Assembly: GCF_014489075.1 (NCBI RefSeq)
Contig: NZ_JACTGR010000002.1
Location: 186,001-250,000, forward strand
Reading direction: 5' to 3'
Source: Sphingomonas sp. JC676
Lineage (GTDB): Bacteria > Pseudomonadota > Alphaproteobacteria > Sphingomonadales > Sphingomonadaceae
Length of the DNA stretch: 64,000 nt
Positions 19,402 to 28,227 of this stretch are shown one piece after another. The translations under genes were made by a program, and so were the position numbers. The notes beneath the pieces are model-generated. The model was not told where the DNA came from. It worked only from the letters and a program-made list of their open reading frames with translations, and searched no databases. Every line of letters begins with the position of its first letter. Position 1 is the first letter of the stretch.

Positions 19402-20985
19402 ATGAGCGCCACCGCATCCTCCGCCGAATACCAGTTCGGCCCCACTGAGCAGCCGACGTTCCCCGGCGGGCCCTATTCGCCCGCGCATCATCCCCGGCGC
19501 AAGATCGCCTATGTCGCGGTCGCACTGCTGGTCGGGCTCACCGCGTCGCTCGGCAACGCGCTGGTGACCGTGAACCTGCAGAACATCGCGGGCAGCCTGG
19601 GGGTGACGGTGGCCGAAGCCAGCTGGCTGTCGGCGATGTATGTCGCCTTCAATGCCAGCGGGAACCTGTTGCTGATCCGCGCTCGCATCGAATTCGGCAT
19701 CCCGCGCGTCACCTTCACGCTGCTGGTCATTTACGCCACGACGACCCTGATCCAGCTGGCGTCGCCCAGTTTCACTACGGCTCTCATCGTCCGCGCGGCC
19801 TCGGGCATCGCCGCCACTGGTCTGACGACGATGACGGTCTACTACATGCTGCAACTCTTCGGACCCAAGACGCGACCGCTGGCGCTGCTGCTCGCCATTT
19901 CGATCACCCAATTCTCGGTGCCGCTTGCGCGTCTGTTTCCGGTTACCCTGCTCGTGGTCGGTCAGTGGCAGGGTCTGCATCTCTTCGAGCTCGGCCTCAC
20001 GCTTGCTGTCGGCGCTGCGTTCTGGGCCATGCCCTTGCCGCCAAGCATTTGTGGCAAAGCCTTCGAGCGGCTGGACTTCCTCACCGTTGGGCTCGTGATA
20101 CCTGGCATGATCCTGCTCTGCGGCGCGATCGGTGCGGGACGCTATGTGTGGTGGACCGACACCCGCTGGGTCGGCGTCGCGCTCATTTTCGCTGCCATCC
20201 TGCTCGCAACGGCGTTCGTGATCGAGCACCTCCGCCCACGTCCGCTGCTGGAGATCGACTGGCTGGGCAGCCGGGACCTCGTGATTTTCGCATGGATCGC
20301 ATTGCTCGTCCGTTTCTCGCTCGCAGAGCAGACCTATGGCACGACCGGCCTGCTCACTGCGGGCGGGCTGAACAATGATCAGCTCCATATATTGTTCGGG
20401 TTCGTGATGCTGGCGCAGATCTTGGGCGTGGCCACCGCCGTGCTCACGCTCAGCCCCACGCGGATACCGTGGCAAATCATGAGCGCGGCGATAATCATCG
20501 GGATCGGCGCGCTGCTGGATAGCAATTCCAGCAATCTGACCCGCCCGGAGCAGCTCTATCTGAGCCAGGCGCTGCTCGGCTTCGGCACCTGCCTCTTCAT
20601 CGGACCGGCGCTGCTCTTCGGGTTCATCCGCGTGCTCCAGCTCGGGCCGAATTATCTAATCAGCTTCCTCGTGCTGTTCAGTACCAGCCAGAATGTCGGT
20701 GGTCTGCTCGGCTCCTCGCTGCTCGGCACTTATCAGGTAATCCGCACGAAAGCGCATGCCGCGGCGCTGTCCGAACACCTCCTCGCCTCGGATCCGCAGG
20801 TGGTCGCTCGCCTCTCACAGCAGGGTACCAACGGCCTCTACGCCGCGCTCCAACGCGAAGCGGGGATTCTCGCTTTCAACGACGTCTTCCGGATCGTCGC
20901 GCTGCTTGCCTTTGCGACCGCGTTCTTCATCCTGACCAAAATCCTGACGACGCGCATCCTCCAGCGCCGGGGAGCCATGCAATGA
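19402..20985 (+). CDS. MFS efflux transporter, DHA2-like (EmrB type)
   Basis: This 527-aa inner-membrane protein has about 12-14 hydrophobic segments starting near residue 35 (YVAVALLVGLTASLG), the expected layout for the 14-TM drug:H+ antiporter family. The following genes encode a HlyD/EmrA-type adaptor and a TolC-like outer-membrane lipoprotein, so the three make a tripartite pump that exports drugs or other small molecules across both membranes. Its stop overlaps the adaptor start as ATGA. The ribosome site is weak. Substrate is unknown. Confidence 0.88.
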   Translation: MSATASSAEYQFGPTEQPTFPGGPYSPAHHPRRKIAYVAVALLVGLTASLGNALVTVNLQNIAGSLGVTVAEASWLSAMYVAFNASGNLLLIRARIEFGIPRVTFTLLVIYATTTLIQLASPSFTTALIVRAASGIAATGLTTMTVYYMLQLFGPKTRPLALLLAISITQFSVPLARLFPVTLLVVGQWQGLHLFELGLTLAVGAAFWAMPLPPSICGKAFERLDFLTVGLVIPGMILLCGAIGAGRYVWWTDTRWVGVALIFAAILLATAFVIEHLRPRPLLEIDWLGSRDLVIFAWIALLVRFSLAEQTYGTTGLLTAGGLNNDQLHILFGFVMLAQILGVATAVLTLSPTRIPWQIMSAAIIIGIGALLDSNSSNLTRPEQLYLSQALLGFGTCLFIGPALLFGFIRVLQLGPNYLISFLVLFSTSQNVGGLLGSSLLGTYQVIRTKAHAAALSEHLLASDPQVVARLSQQGTNGLYAALQREAGILAFNDVFRIVALLAFATAFFILTKILTTRILQRRGAMQ

Positions 20986-22175
20986 CCGAAACACGCATCA
21001 ACGAACCAGGGCAAGCGGCTGAACCTGCGCAGACAGCGGGGCCGGCAGCGACCACCGAAACCGCGCCGACGGTTGACCCAGCGCCAACGGCCGAAGCCGC
21101 TCCTCCTGTCGAGCAGAAGCCCAGATATTGGCGTCCTGCGACGAGGCACAACATCGCCACCGCCGGCATCATATTGGTCGCGCTCGCCGCGATCCTGATC
21201 CTGCTGCGCGCCTGGCAATTGCCGCCGTTTGGCGGCGCCGAGGAGACCACCGAGAACGCCTATGTCCGTGGCCGCACCACCAGCATCGCGCCGCAGGTCA
21301 GCGGTTATGTCGTCCAGGTGCTGGTCCATGACTATCAGCAGGTGAAGCGCGGCCAGGTCCTCGTCCGGATCGACGACCGCATCTACCGCGCACGCGTGGC
21401 GCAGGCGGCGGCCAATCTCGATGCTCAGCTCGCCGCGCTCGCCAACAGCAAGCAGGCGCATGCGTCGCGCACCGCCGGGCTGCAATCGCAGACCGCGGGG
21501 CTCGCCGGCGCGCGCGCCCAGCTCCTGCGTGCGCGCGCCGATCTCGCCAGGATCGACGATCTGGTGAGCGACGGATCGGTCTCGCGCCGCGAACGCGACC
21601 AGGCGGTGGCGGCGCTCGCCCAGGCGGAGGCCGGCGTGCGCCAGTCGGTGGCGTCTGGCGAGATCGCCCGGCAGGACATCCGCACCGTCGATGTCGGCCG
21701 CGGCGGGCTCGAGGCGCAGGTGGAGGCCGCGCGCGCGCAGCTTCGCCTCACCGAGATCGATCTCGGCAACACGGTCATCCGTGCGCCCGAGGATGGCCAG
21801 CTCGGCGAGATCGGCGTCCGGCTCGGCCAATATGTCACCAACGGCAACCAGCTCCTCGCTCTGGTCCCGCCCGATCGCTGGATCATCGCCAACTACAAGG
21901 AAGCGCAGACCGCGGGAATGAGGCCCGGTCAGCCCGCGACCTTCACCGTCGATGCGCTCGGCGGCGCGAAGCTCCAGGGCCATGTCGAGCAGCTTTCGCC
22001 TGCTGCCGGCTCCGAATTCGCGGTGCTCAAGCCCGACAACGCCACTGGCAATTTCGTGAAGGTGCCGCAGCGGATCGGCGTGCGCGTCTCGGTCGATCCC
22101 GGCCAGTCCCAGGCGGTGCGGCTGCGCCCCGGCATGTCGGTCGAGCTTCACATCGACACCCGAAAGAAGTCGTGA
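20982..22175 (+). CDS. HlyD/EmrA-family periplasmic adaptor
   Basis: This 397-aa membrane-fusion protein links the MFS pump to the outer-membrane channel. A Pro/Ala-rich cytoplasmic start (about residues 1-55) precedes a single membrane anchor (about 58-78). A biotinyl-lipoyl half-motif (VSGYVVQVLV), a long alpha-helical hairpin (about 120-240) rich in Ala, Gln and Arg, the second lipoyl half (VIRAPEDGQLGEI), and a beta-barrel region follow. The order and length match EmrA. It overlaps both neighbours, so pump assembly proteins are made together. Confidence 0.92.
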   Translation: MTETRINEPGQAAEPAQTAGPAATTETAPTVDPAPTAEAAPPVEQKPRYWRPATRHNIATAGIILVALAAILILLRAWQLPPFGGAEETTENAYVRGRTTSIAPQVSGYVVQVLVHDYQQVKRGQVLVRIDDRIYRARVAQAAANLDAQLAALANSKQAHASRTAGLQSQTAGLAGARAQLLRARADLARIDDLVSDGSVSRRERDQAVAALAQAEAGVRQSVASGEIARQDIRTVDVGRGGLEAQVEAARAQLRLTEIDLGNTVIRAPEDGQLGEIGVRLGQYVTNGNQLLALVPPDRWIIANYKEAQTAGMRPGQPATFTVDALGGAKLQGHVEQLSPAAGSEFAVLKPDNATGNFVKVPQRIGVRVSVDPGQSQAVRLRPGMSVELHIDTRKKS

Positions 22176-23557
22176 TGCGCGCGCGGACCCTGTTGCTGCT
22201 CGGGACTGCGCTGGCGCTCGCCGCCTGTGCAGGCCCCAGGCCGGAAGCCCCGTCCACAGCCGCGGTCTCGCCGCCCAGCGACTGGCGCGGCGGCACCGCC
22301 CAGCCGGGTGCGGAGGTCTCCGCCACCTGGTGGCAGGGGTTCGGCGATCCCGCGCTGACCGCGATCGTCGATGCGGCGCTCGCCAACAACACCGACATCG
22401 CGATCGCCGCCGCCCGCGTCGAGGAAGCCCGCGCGCAGTTCCGCCTCTCGCGGGCCCAGCAGCTTCCCCAGGTCGATGCTACCGCCGGCGGCAATCGGCA
22501 ACGCGCGCTCAATGCGTTCGGTCAGGGCACCGATCAGACCGTCAGCCAGACCCAGCTCACCATCTCCTACGATACCGATCTGTTCGGCCGGCTCGCCAAT
22601 GCCAGCGCCGCCGCGCGCGCCTCGCTGCTCTCAACCGAAGCGGCGCGCGACAATGTCCGCCTCGCCGTCGCCGCCTCCGCCGCAAGCGGCTATATCGGGT
22701 TGCGCGCGCTCGATGCCCGGCTCGTCGTGCTTCAGGATACGGTCGCCGCGCGCCGCGAAGCGCTCCATCTCGCCCAGCGCCGGGCCGAGACCGGCTATGC
22801 CCCCATGCTCGACCAGCGCCAGGCCGAAGCCGAGCTTGCCGCCGCCCAGGCGCTGATCCCCGCCACCGAGCTTTCGATCCGCCGGCAGGAGGATGCGCTC
22901 AACCTGTTGCTCGGCGAAAATCCGCGCGCAATCGTCCGGGGCCTGACGCTCGACGCGCTCCAGACCCCGCAAACGCCCGCCGCGCTTCCCTCCGAGCTGC
23001 TCCGCCGCCGGCCCGACATCGCCCAGGCCGAGCAGAGCGTGGTCTCCGCGGACCGCTCGCTCGATTCGGCGCGCGCCGCCTTTCTGCCCAGCATAAGGCT
23101 GAGCGCCGCGGGTGGCTTCGTCACCTCGAACCTGCTGCCCGATCCGGTCACCATCTTCTCGCTCGGCGGCAGCATTCTCGCCCCGATCTTCGAAGGCGGT
23201 CGGCTGCATGCGCAGCAGGATGCCGCCGCGGCGCGCCGCGACCAGGCCGCTTTCACCTATCGCAAGACGGCGCTCACTGCGTTCCGCGAAGTCGAGGATT
23301 CGCTCGCCGCTGTGGATCGCGTCGCCGAGCAGGAGCGTGTGATCGAGGCGCAGCGCATCTCGCTCGCCGAGGTGCTGCGTCTCGCAACCAACCGCTATCG
23401 CGCAGGCTATTCGCCCTATCTCGAGCAACTCGACGCCCAGCGCGCGCTGCTTTCGGCTGAGCTTTCGCTGGTCCAGGCGCGCTCGGACCGGCTGTCGGCC
23501 TCGGTCTCGCTCTACCAGGCGCTCGGCGGCGGCTGGAGCCCGGACGCGCTGCGCTAG
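22175..23557 (+). CDS. Outer-membrane efflux lipoprotein, NodT/TolC family
   Basis: This 460-aa outer-membrane channel subunit starts with a lipoprotein signal whose lipobox is LAAC, so it should be acylated and anchored. Two repeated efflux-protein domains with long Ala/Arg/Glu-rich helices follow, including LRRRPDIAQAE, a hallmark of the NodT family. I prefer the ATG at 22175, which overlaps the adaptor stop by one base (TGATG); a GTG at 22172 would add one residue. It completes the MFS-HlyD-OMF operon. Confidence 0.92.
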   Translation: MRARTLLLLGTALALAACAGPRPEAPSTAAVSPPSDWRGGTAQPGAEVSATWWQGFGDPALTAIVDAALANNTDIAIAAARVEEARAQFRLSRAQQLPQVDATAGGNRQRALNAFGQGTDQTVSQTQLTISYDTDLFGRLANASAAARASLLSTEAARDNVRLAVAASAASGYIGLRALDARLVVLQDTVAARREALHLAQRRAETGYAPMLDQRQAEAELAAAQALIPATELSIRRQEDALNLLLGENPRAIVRGLTLDALQTPQTPAALPSELLRRRPDIAQAEQSVVSADRSLDSARAAFLPSIRLSAAGGFVTSNLLPDPVTIFSLGGSILAPIFEGGRLHAQQDAAAARRDQAAFTYRKTALTAFREVEDSLAAVDRVAEQERVIEAQRISLAEVLRLATNRYRAGYSPYLEQLDAQRALLSAELSLVQARSDRLSASVSLYQALGGGWSPDALR

Positions 23558-23810
23558 GTCGCAGCTGCCGTTTCGGACCAGGGGCTGAGCTTGATTCTCG
23601 TTACGGAGCCGCCCGTCTTGCCGGATGACCCTCGCCATCGGGGCTCCAAAACGCAGATCAGAAGGAGTATAGCTATCAAAGCAGCTGACGGCGCGACGCG
23701 CTTTAGGAAATGCACTCCGCCTTCTTGGTCGCTCGAACAGGGCCAGAAATGATGGGCGTTCGATCGGCCTGAGGGACACGTCATCGGCAGCGCAATCGAA
23801 GGAGGGAGAT

Positions 23811-26669
23811 ATGAACCTCGAGGATTTCCAGCTGGAAAACGACGATCACGGTCGCGTTCGATTGATCAACCACAACCAGATGCCGATCAGCATGGAGAGC
23901 GCGTCACCGCTCCAGGCGGCTCAGAAATATCTGCACGATGTCGCCGGCATATACGGCATCGATGCCGCCCAGCTCACCGAACTGTTTCTCGCTCCCGAGC
24001 GAATGCCCATCGACGCCAAGGTTTCCTTCCGGCTTCTCGAGGACAAGCGGGTTTCAGGGTCGGCCGTCGTGTCGATCGTGCAGACCTATTTCGGGTTGCC
24101 GGTGCGTTATGCAGGGCTAGACGTTGTGATGGCGACCGATCCGCTGCGAATTCTCAGCTCCAGCGCGACATTTCATCCTGCGATCGAGGTCAAGGCGCCG
24201 AAAGCCGACAGCGTGAAGCGTGCCGTCAAACTTACCTCGCCGGAACTATCGGAAATCCTGAATCAAAAGGCCGATGACAAGACACGCCGGCCTCCGGTCG
24301 TGAACCGCACGCGGCTGGTGGTCTTTCGATATCAGGAGCGCGACCGTCAGCCTCACGCTCCGGTCAAGCGCGGTGACCGTCAGCAGCAGAAGCAGCTTTT
24401 CACGCCGCCCACCCTGCCGCTGCCTCCCCTTCCGGACTCTATTGTCGACGGCAATTTCTATGTCGCGCTCGAAGCCTATTTCACGCTCTCGGTTCCCGGC
24501 TTCGAAGATCTACATTGGGTCGCTCTGATCGAAGTCGAAACGAGGACAATCCTGTTGCTCGAGGCACTGATCGATGGCGTGACCGGATCCGTGTTCCTAA
24601 CCGATCCCATCACGAAATCCGGCAGCACCTCAAATTCGGCCGGCTCGACCACTTCCGTCCTGAACGGATTCCGGGACTCCATCACGCTGCTCGATCTCAA
24701 CGCGCCGAGCAACGGTACCCAGGCCTTGTCGGGATCGCGTGTCTTCGTCAGCTCGTCCAATGCGACGTCACCGACAAAGACGAGCCCGTTCGACTTTCAG
24801 TACGATTCCCGCACCAATGATTTTTCGGCGGTGAACGCCTATCACAATTGCAACCGGTTCTTCGGCATGCTCGTCGATATGGGCTTCAGCCTGTCGAGCT
24901 ACCTCGACGGCACGACGTTTCCCTTGAAGGCAAACCATCGGTTCGGAAACACGGTGAACGCCAACTGCCCGGCCAATTCGACCGGCAACGGCATCGGAGG
25001 TGTCAATTTCGAGTTGGCGGATACTAGCAACACCTCTGACCCGCTCGGCAGCGCATGCGACTGGCGCACGGTTCTCCACGAAATTGGCGGGCACGGCATC
25101 CTGTACGACCATATCAGCCGGGCCAATCTCGGCTTCTCGCACAGCCAGGGTGACAGCTTCGCGGCGATTCTCAATGATCCGCTGAGCGCGCTGACGGGAT
25201 CAGATCGCTTCATAACCTTCCCATTCACGCTCTTCTGGGACGAAGACTTTGCGGGCCCGCGGCGCCACGATCGAGCAGTCGCCACGGGCTGGGGCTGGGG
25301 AGGCAGCAACGACAACGGCGCCTATAAGAGCGAACAGATTCTCTCGACCACACTCTTCCGAGTCTATCGCTCGATCGGCGGCGACTCCGGTGACCTGAAC
25401 AGCAAGGCATTTGCCGCCCGCTTCGCGGCTTATCTGATCTTAAAGGCGGTCGGCCTTCTGACGCCGACCTCCGCCGCCGCGGTCAACAAGACGGGCGTGA
25501 CCGACTTCGCACCCTGCACTGATTATGAGCAGAAACTCGAATCCGCCGATGCATCCAGTTTCGTCTCGGCGAATCCCGCCGAAACCCATGCGGGCGGTGC
25601 CTATGGCAAGGTCATCCGCTGGTCTTTCGAGAAGCAGGGCTTGTTCCGCGCATCCGGCGACCCCGTAACGAGCGTGGGGCGTCCGCCGGCGGTCGATGTG
25701 TATATCGATGATGGCCGAGCTGGAGAATATCAGTATCAGTGGAACCATTGGAACTGCCAGGACATCTGGAACCGGCGCGCCGCCGATGGTGGCTCCGCGC
25801 ACGAAGAACCTATCGTCGGTCAAACCAACTATGCCTATGTCCGCGTCAAGAATCGCGGCAGCCAAACGGCGAACAACGTCGTGGTTCGCGGCTACCACGC
25901 TTATCCGTCGGTCGGCCTAACCTATCCCGACGACTGGATCCCCATGACGGACGTGCTTCTCGTGGCGCCGAGCATCGCGGGCAATGACAGCGCCGGCGTC
26001 GTGGTCGGTCCATTTCAATGGACCCCGGGCGAGGTCAGCCACGAGTGCATGTTCTTCACGGTCTACGCGACGGGGGATCCCGCGAATGTCGATGGTCGCA
26101 TCACCGGCTCCATCCCCGAATGGCGTCTGGTACCGCACGACAACAATGTCGCGCAGAGAAATGTATCGCCGGTTCCTGGTGGTGGCGGCGCGCAACCTCT
26201 CAAGGCCGCGCTGTCGCGCCGCCCGTTTGCACTCTATAACCCGCTGCCGGGCGAAGCGCGCATCAAGCTGACCGCCACATTGCCCGACTTCCTTGTGCGC
26301 CTCGGCTGGGAAGTGCGCATCGTCAGCGCCGGCGGCAGCAATTTCGGCCTCAAGCCCGGTATCCGGAAAGAGGTCCTCATCGACGTCAAGCAAGGCGGGG
26401 ACTTCACGCGCGAAATGGTAGTCGGAAGTGCCGACACCCTCATTCACGTCACGGCCCAGGCCAACGGGATCATCATTGGCGGCATGAGCTTCAATATCGA
26501 TCCGGACATGAAATATTCGGTGGTTTCCGGCGACGGGAAGTGCATGCACGATCTTTGCCGGATTGACGTCGAAGACCTGTTGAAATGCGCTAGCCTCGAA
26601 AAGGCGAAGCGGGTTCGCGTGCGTAAGATCGTGCTCGAGATCGACTATGAGGACGATAGCTGCAAGTGA
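23811..26669 (+). CDS. Large protein with fungalysin/thermolysin-like propeptide and HEIGGH motif
   Basis: This 952-aa protein is preceded by a strong GGAGGGAG ribosome site. I do not recognise it as a named enzyme. The N-terminal 150 residues look like an FTP-type propeptide (QTYFGLPVRYAGLDVV). The centre has HEIGGHGILYDH at 423-434 and SHSQGDSFAAIL from 443, in the position where M36/M4 proteases have HExxH and a third ligand, but the spacing is HExxxH. About residues 640-950 hold beta-rich repeats, including a CARDB-like stretch (YAYVRVKNRGSQTANNVVV). No signal peptide is visible. It has no operon partners. A metalloprotease or a degenerate, non-catalytic relative are both possible. Confidence 0.72.
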   Translation: MNLEDFQLENDDHGRVRLINHNQMPISMESASPLQAAQKYLHDVAGIYGIDAAQLTELFLAPERMPIDAKVSFRLLEDKRVSGSAVVSIVQTYFGLPVRYAGLDVVMATDPLRILSSSATFHPAIEVKAPKADSVKRAVKLTSPELSEILNQKADDKTRRPPVVNRTRLVVFRYQERDRQPHAPVKRGDRQQQKQLFTPPTLPLPPLPDSIVDGNFYVALEAYFTLSVPGFEDLHWVALIEVETRTILLLEALIDGVTGSVFLTDPITKSGSTSNSAGSTTSVLNGFRDSITLLDLNAPSNGTQALSGSRVFVSSSNATSPTKTSPFDFQYDSRTNDFSAVNAYHNCNRFFGMLVDMGFSLSSYLDGTTFPLKANHRFGNTVNANCPANSTGNGIGGVNFELADTSNTSDPLGSACDWRTVLHEIGGHGILYDHISRANLGFSHSQGDSFAAILNDPLSALTGSDRFITFPFTLFWDEDFAGPRRHDRAVATGWGWGGSNDNGAYKSEQILSTTLFRVYRSIGGDSGDLNSKAFAARFAAYLILKAVGLLTPTSAAAVNKTGVTDFAPCTDYEQKLESADASSFVSANPAETHAGGAYGKVIRWSFEKQGLFRASGDPVTSVGRPPAVDVYIDDGRAGEYQYQWNHWNCQDIWNRRAADGGSAHEEPIVGQTNYAYVRVKNRGSQTANNVVVRGYHAYPSVGLTYPDDWIPMTDVLLVAPSIAGNDSAGVVVGPFQWTPGEVSHECMFFTVYATGDPANVDGRITGSIPEWRLVPHDNNVAQRNVSPVPGGGGAQPLKAALSRRPFALYNPLPGEARIKLTATLPDFLVRLGWEVRIVSAGGSNFGLKPGIRKEVLIDVKQGGDFTREMVVGSADTLIHVTAQANGIIIGGMSFNIDPDMKYSVVSGDGKCMHDLCRIDVEDLLKCASLEKAKRVRVRKIVLEIDYEDDSCK

Positions 26670-26673
26670 TCCG

Positions 26674-26702
26674 GGCCGGGAACCCGTAAGCGCAGCCCGG
26701 CC
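26674..26702 (+). terminator. GC hairpin after the 952-aa gene
   Basis: A 7-bp stem, GGCCGGG (26674-26680) with CCCGGCC (26696-26702), starts five bases after the stop codon. No U-tract follows, so it may only stabilise the mRNA end. The rest of the gap up to 26886 shows nothing I can identify. Confidence 0.35.
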
Positions 26703-26886
26703 TCCGCGCTCCTGGTCTGAAACCAGGCAGTAGACTCATAAATCGCGAATGGCCGGAAGTGGGATCTAAGCCGCCAATCGACGGATTGCTGAACGAACGG
26801 CAGGTTTCGGGCATCACCTGAGCCGCGGCCAACGTCCGCAACGGGGCCGTTAGCTGTCATTCGATTTTATAGGTTCACGAGCTAAT

Positions 26887-28227
26887 CTATTCCGCCTTGC
26901 GGAGCGCCGCCACGTCTTTTGCGGTGATGCTCGATGGCTTCGCGCCGAACCGCGCAGTGACATAGTTCGCCACCGCGGCGATCTCGGCATCGCTATAGGC
27001 ATGCCCGAATGCCGGCATGACCGATTGGCCCTGTGGCGTGCGCGCACTGGCGCCCTGGATGATCACTTGCGCGACATTGATCGCCTCGGGATCGTTGACC
27101 GCACTCGATCCGGTGAGCGTCGCCAGCCCGGTCAGCGCGCCCTTGCCGTTCCAGGCATGGCAACCGATGCAGGCGCCCTCGAAGATCTTCTTGCCGAGCG
27201 GCGAATGGTCGTCGGCCGCGGCGACGGCGTGCGTGGCGGGCGCCGGCCCGGCCGGTGAAGGCGATTGGCCAGGCGTGGAGACCGCCGGGATCGTGCGGAG
27301 ATAGGTCACCAACGCGGCGATGTCGGACTTGGTCAACTTGCTGAGGCTGAGATCGATCGCCTCACGCATCGGCCCCGCCGCGGTGCCGTGCCCGGGCGCA
27401 TGGCCCTGCGACAGATATTGCGCCAGATCGGCGTCACTCCAGCCCCCGACGCCCGTAGCCTTGTCGCCGGTGATGTTGAAGGCGCGCCATCCGGCGGCGA
27501 CCGCACCGGCATATTTGCTGCGGTTGTCCATCGCCTGACCAATGTTGCGCGGCGTGTGGCACTCGCCGCAATGGCCGAGCGCCTCGGCCAGATAGGCGCC
27601 GCGGTTCCATTCGGGGCTGCGATCGGCATTGGGCCGGAAGCGCTGGTTCGGATTGAACAGCCCGCTCCAGAAGGTCATCAGCCAGCGCTGGTTGAACGGC
27701 CAGGAAAAGGCCAGCTTGGGCCGCTGCTGGTGCACCGGCGCCAGCGTCTTGAGATAGGCGCGGATCGCGAGCGCGTCGGCGTCGGTCAGGAAGGTGTACG
27801 AGGCATAGGGCATCGCCGGATACAGGTGTGCCTTGGGGCCCTTGCCCTCGCGCAGCGCGGCGAGGAACTGCGCATCGCTCCAGCCGCCGATGCCGGTCTT
27901 CTTGTCGGGCGTGATGTTGGGCGACCAGATCGTACCGAACGGCAGGTTGAAGGCTCGCCCGCCGGCAAAGGGCGTGCCGCCCGGGGCGGTGTGGCAGGCC
28001 TGGCAATCGGCCGCAATTGTCAGATATTTGCCACGCTCGACCGGGTCGGCCGAGGCGAAGTCGGCGGGCACGCCGGTCGGCGATCCCGCCTTATACTCGG
28101 CAAGCGTCACCGCCCGTCCGCCGGCGAAAGCCATCGGTCCCGGCCCGAAGCCGATCCAGGCGAACATGCCCGCGCCGACCACCACGATCGCGGCCAGCAC
28201 GATCAGCACGATGCGGCGGGCGCTCAT
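26887..28227 (-). CDS. Membrane-anchored tri-haem cytochrome c (electron acceptor of IorAB)
   Basis: This 446-aa protein has an N-terminal membrane anchor (about residues 5-27) and three c-type haem sites: CQACH, CGECH and CIGCH. The pattern is that of the cytochrome subunit of alcohol or aldehyde dehydrogenases, which hand electrons to the quinone pool or a terminal oxidase. Its start overlaps the stop of the molybdenum subunit gene as ATGA. Together they form a periplasmic dehydrogenase whose electrons go through haem rather than FAD. The third haem domain is separated by a Pro/Ala-rich linker (about 310-330). Confidence 0.92.
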   Translation of the reverse strand: MSARRIVLIVLAAIVVVGAGMFAWIGFGPGPMAFAGGRAVTLAEYKAGSPTGVPADFASADPVERGKYLTIAADCQACHTAPGGTPFAGGRAFNLPFGTIWSPNITPDKKTGIGGWSDAQFLAALREGKGPKAHLYPAMPYASYTFLTDADALAIRAYLKTLAPVHQQRPKLAFSWPFNQRWLMTFWSGLFNPNQRFRPNADRSPEWNRGAYLAEALGHCGECHTPRNIGQAMDNRSKYAGAVAAGWRAFNITGDKATGVGGWSDADLAQYLSQGHAPGHGTAAGPMREAIDLSLSKLTKSDIAALVTYLRTIPAVSTPGQSPSPAGPAPATHAVAAADDHSPLGKKIFEGACIGCHAWNGKGALTGLATLTGSSAVNDPEAINVAQVIIQGASARTPQGQSVMPAFGHAYSDAEIAAVANYVTARFGAKPSSITAKDVAALRKAE

